From assembly GCA_043800975.1 (NCBI GenBank), contig JAZDMK010000033.1:1-11064 (forward strand): a DNA stretch of 11,064 nt, given 5' to 3'. The translations under genes were made by a program, and so were the position numbers. The notes beneath the pieces were generated by a model, which saw nothing but the letters and a program-made list of their open reading frames with translations, was not told the DNA's origin and did not search any database. Positions within the stretch are counted from its first letter, which is position 1. The number at the start of each line of letters is the position of its first letter. The DNA is from JAZDMK01 sp043800975 (GTDB taxonomy: Bacteria > Bacteroidota > Bacteroidia > Bacteroidales > JAHJDW01). Positions 6,483 to 11,064 of the stretch are shown one piece after another.

Positions 6483-8629
6483 TGATAGAAAAAATGAGAC
6501 CTGATTTTAAAGTTACAGACCTGAATAATTTCCCGCAAAAAGAATCTCCGGTAAAGCAGAAAACCGAAGACTGGCTTACGCCGGAACAAATTGCGCTGAA
6601 AGCTGCCTATCATAAAGAGGATCTGAAAGGAATGGAGCATTTGAACTATGCGGCCGGTATTCCTCCTTTTCTTCGCGGACCCTACAGCACCATGTATGTG
6701 ATGCAACCCTGGACGGTTCGCCAGTATGCGGGGTTTTCCACAGCTGAAGAATCGAATGCATTTTATCGCAGAAACCTGGCTGCAGGCCAGATGGGACTGT
6801 CGGTTGCGTTCGACCTGGCTACACACCGCGGTTATGATTCGGATCATGAACGCGTGGAAGGTGATGTCGGGAAAGCAGGCGTAGCCATCGATTCGATACT
6901 CGACATGAAGATTCTGTTTGATCAGATTCCGCTCGATAAAATGAGTGTGTCGATGACAATGAATGGTGCCGTACTTCCTATACTCGCGTTCTACATTGTT
7001 GCTGCTGAAGAACAGGGTGTGCCTCTGGAAAAATTAAGCGGCACGATTCAAAATGATATTCTGAAAGAATTCATGGTGCGCAACACATACATATATCCTC
7101 CGCTCCCGTCGATGCGCATCATTGCTGATATTTTTCAATACACTTCGCAGAACATGCCGAAGTTCAATTCGATCAGCATCAGCGGATACCACATGCAGGA
7201 AGCAGGTGCCACGGCCGACATTGAGCTTGCTTATACGCTAGCCGACGGACTTGAATATTTACGCACCGGCGTGAAGTCAGGCATGGACGTGGATTCCTTC
7301 GCTCCCCGCCTTTCGTTTTTCTGGGCAAGCGGAATGAACTTTTTTATGGAGATTGCGAAAATGCGCGCTGCACGTATGTTGTGGGCACGCATTGTAAAAC
7401 AATTCGATCCGAAGAATTCGAAGTCGATGGCATTGCGCACGCATACGCAAACATCGGGCTGGAGCTTAACCGAACAGGATCCTTTCAACAATGTGGCGCG
7501 CACCTGCGTGGAAGCATTGGCTGCCGGACTGGGGCACACACAATCGTTGCACACGAATGCGCTAGATGAAGCCATTGCATTGCCAACCGATTTCTCGGCA
7601 CGTATTGCACGCAACACACAAATTTATTTACAGGAAGAAACGAATATCTGTAAAGTGGTGGATCCATGGGCCGGCTCGTATTATATTGAATCGCTCACCA
7701 ACGAACTTGCACACAAAGCATGGGCGCTGATTGAAGAAGTGGAAAAACTGGGTGGCATGGCAAAGGCCATTGAAACTGGCGTTCCCAAGATGCGCATCGA
7801 AGAAGCATCGGCACGCAAGCAGGCGCAGATTGATTCGAAGAAAGCGGTGATTGTGGGTGTGAATAAATACAAACTTGATAAACAGGATCCGCTCGAAATT
7901 CTGGAAGTGGATAATTCGATTGTGCGTTTATCACAAATTGAAAGACTGAAAAAATTACGTGCAGAAAGAAACGAAACGGATGTTCAAACGGCACTGGATG
8001 CCATCACAAAATGTTGCGAAAGCGGAGAAGGCAATCTGCTGGCGCTGGCTGTGGATGCAGCCCGCAAGCGTGCAAGCTTAGGTGAAATATCAACCGCATG
8101 TGAAAAAATATTCGGCCGATACAAAGCCACCATCCGTTCAATCTCAGGAGTATATTCTATGGAAATTTCAAACGACGAAAGCTTTTCGAAAGCGCGTTCA
8201 CTGGCGGATGAATTTGAAAAAATGGAAGGCCGCCGCCCCCGTATTATGATTGCGAAAATGGGACAAGATGGCCACGACCGAGGTGCGAAAGTGGTTGCTA
8301 CTGCATACGCAGATATGGGCTTCGATGTAGACGTGGGTCCGTTGTTTCAGACGCCTTCTGAATCAGCAAAACAAGCGGTGGAGAATGATGTGCATGTGGT
8401 GGGTGTATCGAGCCTTGCAGCAGGTCATAAGACTTTAATTCCTCAGTTGATTGGCGAATTAAAAAAACTCGGACGTGAAGATATCATGGTGATTGCCGGC
8501 GGTGTGATTCCTGCACAGGATTATCAGTTTCTGTATGATGCAGGCGTAGCAGGCATTTTCGGACCGGGAACCGTGATTTCGGATGCAGCCATAAAAATGC
8601 TGACGATTCTGATTGAGTCGAGAAAGTAA
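6482..8629 (+). CDS. mutB: Methylmalonyl-CoA mutase, large catalytic subunit
   Basis: 715 residues, near the usual 715-730. It is the adenosylcobalamin-dependent catalytic subunit. Substrate-barrel signatures are present: PPFLRGPYSTMY near the start, PWTVRQYAGFSTAEESN with Tyr82 (the substrate-contacting Tyr of the family), SGYHMQEAGATA with His237 (catalytic His), FFMEIAKMRAARMLWA and DPWAGSYYIESLT. The C-terminal cobalamin domain contains KMGQDGHDRGAKV, where DGHDRG is D596-G601 and His598 is the lower axial ligand of cobalt, followed by GGVIPAQD and FGPGT. The start at 6482 overlaps the mutA stop by 1 nt; Met5 (MRPDF, 6494) is an alternative because homologues often begin there. No epimerase or MeaB chaperone gene is in the window. 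All expected residues are intact. Confidence 0.97.
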   Translation: MIEKMRPDFKVTDLNNFPQKESPVKQKTEDWLTPEQIALKAAYHKEDLKGMEHLNYAAGIPPFLRGPYSTMYVMQPWTVRQYAGFSTAEESNAFYRRNLAAGQMGLSVAFDLATHRGYDSDHERVEGDVGKAGVAIDSILDMKILFDQIPLDKMSVSMTMNGAVLPILAFYIVAAEEQGVPLEKLSGTIQNDILKEFMVRNTYIYPPLPSMRIIADIFQYTSQNMPKFNSISISGYHMQEAGATADIELAYTLADGLEYLRTGVKSGMDVDSFAPRLSFFWASGMNFFMEIAKMRAARMLWARIVKQFDPKNSKSMALRTHTQTSGWSLTEQDPFNNVARTCVEALAAGLGHTQSLHTNALDEAIALPTDFSARIARNTQIYLQEETNICKVVDPWAGSYYIESLTNELAHKAWALIEEVEKLGGMAKAIETGVPKMRIEEASARKQAQIDSKKAVIVGVNKYKLDKQDPLEILEVDNSIVRLSQIERLKKLRAERNETDVQTALDAITKCCESGEGNLLALAVDAARKRASLGEISTACEKIFGRYKATIRSISGVYSMEISNDESFSKARSLADEFEKMEGRRPRIMIAKMGQDGHDRGAKVVATAYADMGFDVDVGPLFQTPSESAKQAVENDVHVVGVSSLAAGHKTLIPQLIGELKKLGREDIMVIAGGVIPAQDYQFLYDAGVAGIFGPGTVISDAAIKMLTILIESRK

Positions 8630-8644
8630 TTACTTACTTCTGTC

Positions 8645-9745
8645 ATGACTGATTTTACAGGCATTGCGCAGCCCACCCTTTTGCTGGATGAGCGAAAGTG
8701 CAAAGCCAATATTGCGTGCATGGCGGAAAAAGCGAAAGCAGCGAATGTAATTTTCAGGCCGCATTTCAAAACGCATCAGTCGCATGAAATAGGGCGATGG
8801 TACCGGGATGCAGGCGTTCGTTGCATTACTGTTTCTTCAGTAAAAATGGCAGAATATTTTGCAAACGACGGATGGGAAGATATTACGATTGCCTTTCCTG
8901 TCAACATTCGTGAAGCATCAACAATTAATCTTCTTGCGAAAAAAACAAAGCTGAATATTCTTATTGCCTCTTCCGACAATCTTGAAAACATACGCGGGGC
9001 AATTGATTCCGGCGTTTCGTTTTTTATCAAAATAGATTCGGGATATCATCGCACGGGTTTCAACCCGGAAAATATTTCTGAAATTAAGGAATGCATCCAC
9101 ACACTCAGCGATGGCGGAAAGATGCGCTTCGCAGGCTTTCTCACCCATTCGGGTCATACGTATCATGCAAAATCTAAAAACGAAATTGCAGCGATTCATA
9201 CAAACACTTTACATATTTTTTCTGCGTTACGAAAAACATTTCCCGATACAGAAATCATTTTCTCGCTGGGTGATACACCTTCGTGCAGCCTTGCGGAAAG
9301 CTTTGCCGGTGCGGATGAAATACGACCCGGCAATTTTGTTTTTTATGATGCACAGCAGCTGATGCTGGGAAGCTGTCGCGAAGAACAGATTGCTGTATGC
9401 ATGGCCTGCCCTGTGGTTGCGCAGCATGCCGAAAGAAATGAAATGATTATTTACGGCGGTGCTGTTCATTTTTCGAAAGACAAAGTTACACTGCCGAATG
9501 GAGAATCCGTTTTTGGTTTGTGTGCAACAATAAATGAAAACGGATGGGAAATTATTCCGGATGCGTATCTGGTGGCGGTGAGCCAGGAACACGGAATTAT
9601 CCGCATGCCCGCTTCCGGTTTTTCTTCATATCGTTCGGGAAGTTTGATCGGGGTAATTCCCGCGCATGCCTGCCTTACGGCCGATCTGATGAAAGCGTTT
9701 CAAACAACGGAAGGAAAGAAAATTTCGATGGCGGGATATTTGTAA
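8645..9745 (+). CDS. DSD1-type PLP enzyme (D-threonine aldolase / D-serine dehydratase-like, alanine racemase fold)
   Basis: 366 residues, in the family range. The N-terminal alanine-racemase-like barrel starts with TPTLLLDE-like QPTLLLDERKCKANI and RPHFKTHQS, where Lys42 is the expected PLP Schiff-base lysine. IKIDSGYHRTG (near 130-140) and FLTHSGHTYHA (near 164-174) follow the family pattern. The C-terminal domain has SQEHG with His316, and PAHACLT with His341 and Cys343, matching the metal-binding His-x-Cys pair of D-serine dehydratases and D-threonine aldolases. It should cleave or deaminate a D-3-hydroxy amino acid using PLP and a divalent metal. Substrate cannot be decided here: D-threonine, D-serine and other beta-hydroxy-D-amino acids are all possible. 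It starts 15 nt after mutB on the same strand, so it is likely co-transcribed, though a link to propionate metabolism is not obvious. Confidence 0.85.
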   Translation: MTDFTGIAQPTLLLDERKCKANIACMAEKAKAANVIFRPHFKTHQSHEIGRWYRDAGVRCITVSSVKMAEYFANDGWEDITIAFPVNIREASTINLLAKKTKLNILIASSDNLENIRGAIDSGVSFFIKIDSGYHRTGFNPENISEIKECIHTLSDGGKMRFAGFLTHSGHTYHAKSKNEIAAIHTNTLHIFSALRKTFPDTEIIFSLGDTPSCSLAESFAGADEIRPGNFVFYDAQQLMLGSCREEQIAVCMACPVVAQHAERNEMIIYGGAVHFSKDKVTLPNGESVFGLCATINENGWEIIPDAYLVAVSQEHGIIRMPASGFSSYRSGSLIGVIPAHACLTADLMKAFQTTEGKKISMAGYL

Positions 9746-9765
9746 AAAAGTAAAAAAACAATTGT

Positions 9766-10272
9766 ATGCGACTTCTTATTTTATCATTCCTACTGCTTAT
9801 GATCACACAAAAAAACCAGGCACAGAATTTAAATACGGTGATACAGGATGCGAAAGATCAGAAAGATGTTTTATCGGGATTGTGCGACCGCAGCGGATTA
9901 CAGTGCCCGCTTTTTAATGAGTTTTATGCAGCAGAATATTCCAAATACAAACCAGCCGATTCGGTGATGACCGTTCTGAAAGGGCTGCCGAAGAATTATA
10001 CGATCACGATTGTGATGGGAACCTGGTGCGGCGACAGCCAGGAACAAGTGCCGAGGTTTTATAAAATACTGGATGAAATGGGGTTTCCGGAAAGCAGTGT
10101 AACGTTGATTTGTGTGGATCGCACGAAGACGGCGGGCAATCTGACAACGCCGGAAATGAAGATTGAGAAGGTGCCGACTTTTATTTTTTATAAAGATAAA
10201 ACCGAGATTGGAAGAATCACAGAGACGCCGGTGCGGACGCTGGAGAAGGATATGATGGGGATATTGAAATAA
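9766..10272 (+). CDS. Exported thioredoxin-fold protein with a single active-site cysteine (WCGDS)
   Basis: 168 residues. Residues 1-20 form a signal peptide (MRLLILSFLLLMIT, ending QAQ), so it acts outside the cytoplasm. The thioredoxin fold is shown by ITIVMGTWCGDSQEQVPRF (80-98), by a strand ending in ICVDR (115-119) and by the cis-Pro loop KVPTFIFYK (135-143, Pro137). The active site is W87-C88-G-D-S91 where classical thioredoxins have CxxC, so it cannot form the usual active-site disulfide by itself. The other mature cysteines are C40, C47 (GLCDRSGLQC) and C116; one may act as a resolving partner. The WCGDS form recurs in thioredoxin-like proteins of Bacteroidota as I recall, but the role is not known to me. 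It begins 20 nt after the DSD1-type gene and closes the apparent operon. Confidence 0.82.
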   Translation: MRLLILSFLLLMITQKNQAQNLNTVIQDAKDQKDVLSGLCDRSGLQCPLFNEFYAAEYSKYKPADSVMTVLKGLPKNYTITIVMGTWCGDSQEQVPRFYKILDEMGFPESSVTLICVDRTKTAGNLTTPEMKIEKVPTFIFYKDKTEIGRITETPVRTLEKDMMGILK

Positions 10273-10317
10273 TGATTTTTTACTCTCCATCAATTTAAAA
10301 AACCCTCCAATATTTCG

Positions 10318-10380
10318 CATAAGTATTTCCTGCCCGTAACAACGCGCGGAGCGCGGAACCAATATCCCTTAAAACTTATG
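10318..10380. repeat. Inverted repeat CATAAGT...ACTTATG enclosing a CGCGC-GGA-GCGCG hairpin
   Basis: CATAAGT (10318-10324) and ACTTATG (10374-10380) are perfect 7-bp arms 49 nt apart. Between them CGCGC (10343-10347) and GCGCG (10351-10355) form a short GC-only hairpin with a GGA loop. It resembles a REP/BIME-like intergenic element. It starts 46 nt after the thioredoxin-like gene and has no U-tract, so terminator function is doubtful. Confidence 0.4.
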
Positions 10381-10387
10381 TATTTCA

Positions 10388-10412
10388 GGGACGTAGTCTG
10401 AAGACTACGCCC
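10388..10412. repeat. Stable hairpin CGTAGTC-TGAA-GACTACG, REP-like or transcript-end structure
   Basis: Stem of GGG plus CGTAGTC (10388-10398, one bulged A at 10391) paired with GACTACG plus CCC (10403-10412), loop TGAA: ten base pairs. It is followed by AGCAGTATTTTATTAAAAAC, only a weak U-rich tail. It may end or stabilise the mut operon transcript, or be one copy of a dispersed palindromic element; copy number elsewhere cannot be judged here. Confidence 0.5.
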
Positions 10413-10434
10413 AGCAGTATTTTATTAAAAACTT

Positions 10435-10474
10435 TTGGTGAAACTTGGTGCCTTGGTGTCTCCGCCGCGGCGGA
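10435..10474. repeat. Three TTGGTG repeats followed by a perfect 14-bp GC palindrome
   Basis: TTGGTG occurs at 10435-10440, 10445-10450 and 10453-10458, then TCCGCCG/CGGCGGA forms a perfect palindrome at 10461-10474. Phrases of the ACTTGGTGCCTTGGTG kind recur in intergenic DNA of many bacteria as I recall, so this may be a remnant of a dispersed repeat. Confidence 0.4.
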
Positions 10475-10542
10475 TCAGTAATCAGTTTCGATGCATAGCG
10501 GGAAGGCGGTTGTTAATGCAGTTTTTATTGGTTACAGGTTCA

Positions 10543-10932
10543 GGGTGACAAGTGACAGGCGAGTTTCGCCCGGTGACGGCGAGTATTTGAAAGTGTCGGG
10601 CGAGTTTCGGACGGTGTCGGTCCAGTATCGGAAAGTGTCAGACCAGTATCGCTTGGTGACGGCAAGTATCGGAAAGTGTCGGACGAGTTTCGCACGGTGT
10701 CGCTCCAGTATTGGAAAGTGTACGGATAGTATCGCTCGGTGACGGCGAGTATTAGGAAGTGTCGCGCGAGTTTCGGTCGGTGTCGGGCCAGTATTGGAAA
10801 GTGTCTGGCCAGTTTCGCTCGGTGCCGGCGAGTATCAGGAAGTGTCGGACGAGTTTTAAGCAGTGACAGGTTACGGGTGACAAGTGACAGGCGAGTTTTA
10901 AGCAGTGACAGGTTACGGGTGACAAAGTGACC
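10543..10932 (+). repeat. Degenerate tandem array: 20/21-nt units in an 83-nt higher-order repeat
   Basis: Each unit starts GTG(T/A)C and has a core near CGAGTTTCG or CCAGTATCG. Units begin at 10552, 10573, 10593, 10614, 10635, 10656, 10676, 10697, 10718, 10739, 10759, 10780, 10801, 10822, 10842, 10863, 10884 and 10905. Spacing is 21 nt except for one 20-nt unit type (starting 10573, 10656, 10739, 10822), which recurs exactly every 83 nt. Unit types within each block also follow a set order, for example ones ending GGAAA and ones ending (G/T)CG. A 24-nt string at 10543-10566 recurs exactly at 10875-10898, a distance of 332 nt, or four times 83. The top strand is richer in G than C, and the array is more GC-rich than its flanks. 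Since 83 is not a multiple of 3, no continuous protein repeat can be encoded. No unique spacers are present, so it is not CRISPR. Function unknown. Confidence 0.9.
10850..10925 (+). repeat. Recent 42-nt tandem duplication at the array's right end
   Basis: A 34-nt string at 10850-10883 is repeated without change at 10892-10925, a 42-nt period equal to two 21-nt units. It contains GAGTTTTAAGCAGTGACAGG. The identity contrasts with the diverged inner units and suggests recent duplication. Confidence 0.9.
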
Positions 10933-10936
10933 TTGT

Positions 10937-11064
10937 CCAAATAACGTTGACCGTTTTTAATTAATTAATCACTTATTATTTTAATGTTGACTTTTTCTTT
11001 TTTGGTTTCTTTTTTCTTTTTGTTAACAACCCACTTTTTTGTTAATACCCCTGATGCAGTAAGC
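10937..11064. other. T-rich tract with TTAATTAATTAA and TTGTTAACAA palindromes
   Basis: After the array the sequence becomes strongly T-rich on the plus strand. It contains GTTGAC twice (10946 and 10986 areas), the perfect palindrome TTAATTAATTAA (10957-10968), a pyrimidine run (about 10990-11021) and TTGTTAACAA (11020-11029). GTTAA recurs 19 nt later (11041-11045). No gene start is seen before the edge. It may be the promoter region of a gene outside the window. Confidence 0.5.

Larger units (their letters stand above)
10273..11064. other. Long region without a convincing gene: palindromes, repeat array, T-rich end
   Basis: About 790 nt in which I see no protein or known RNA gene. The open frames over 10491-10930 come from repeat units whose length is a multiple of three, and they change frame every 83 nt. 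No ribosome-binding site or known domain supports them. The stretch contains, in order, an inverted-repeat and hairpin cluster (10318-10474), a 67-nt unremarkable spacer, the 83-nt higher-order array (10543-10932) and a T-rich tract. Confidence 0.7.

Noticed and set aside
10273..10317. Intrinsic terminator directly after the thioredoxin-like gene
   Set aside because: T and A runs are present, but no inverted repeat precedes them; the nearest stable hairpin is at 10388-10412.
10491..10930. Two overlapping plus-strand open frames of 83 and 63 codons rich in VS-QYR and SFARCR-type heptads, and an antisense frame
   Set aside because: They are read-through of the 21-nt units (seven codons each); the 20-nt unit shifts the frame every 83 nt, there is no ribosome-binding site and no recognisable domain.
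10543..10932. CRISPR array
   Set aside because: Units are contiguous 20/21-nt degenerate repeats with no conserved 25-40-nt direct repeat and no unique spacers; no cas genes are nearby.

Overview
The window looks like chromosomal DNA of a Bacteroidota bacterium. The evidence is promoters of the TAnnTTTG type, weak Shine-Dalgarno signals, AT-rich intergenic DNA, a periplasmic two-component-regulator propeller protein, and a two-subunit methylmalonyl-CoA mutase. I cannot name a genus from the sequence alone.

Left part (1-1508, minus strand). A tightly coupled gene pair: a 105-residue, strongly basic, exported small protein of unknown function, whose stop overlaps (ATGA) the start of a large periplasmic beta-propeller sensor. 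The sensor runs off the left edge and only its first 398 codons are visible. Between this pair and the next operon lies a divergent control region (1509-1723) with a promoter on each strand and three clean inverted repeats, two of which share an 11-bp core in opposite orientation.

Middle left (1724-4423). A 101-residue ArsR-type winged-helix regulator overlaps uvrC by 4 nt; uvrC uses a TTG start. UvrC is full length and carries its GIY-YIG, four-cysteine, UVR, RNase H-like and helix-hairpin-helix parts. A converging membrane protein of the DUF6580 type (putative transport) follows on the minus strand, and its intrinsic terminator lies over the last codons of uvrC.

Middle right (4581-10272, plus strand). 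A probable operon: mutA, mutB (1-nt overlap), a D-threonine aldolase/D-serine dehydratase-like PLP enzyme (15-nt gap), and an exported thioredoxin-fold protein with WCGDS in place of CxxC (20-nt gap). MutAB interconverts succinyl-CoA and (R)-methylmalonyl-CoA using adenosylcobalamin. The last two genes have no obvious link to that pathway.

Right part (10273-11064). No convincing gene. It holds a cluster of palindromes and hairpins (10318-10474), then a striking degenerate satellite-like array (about 10543-10932). Units of 20-21 nt are organised into an exact 83-nt higher-order repeat of four units, so the array changes reading frame every 83 nt and is built at DNA (or RNA) rather than protein level. 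A T-rich stretch with TTAATTAATTAA and TTGTTAACAA palindromes closes the window. This array is the most unusual item here.
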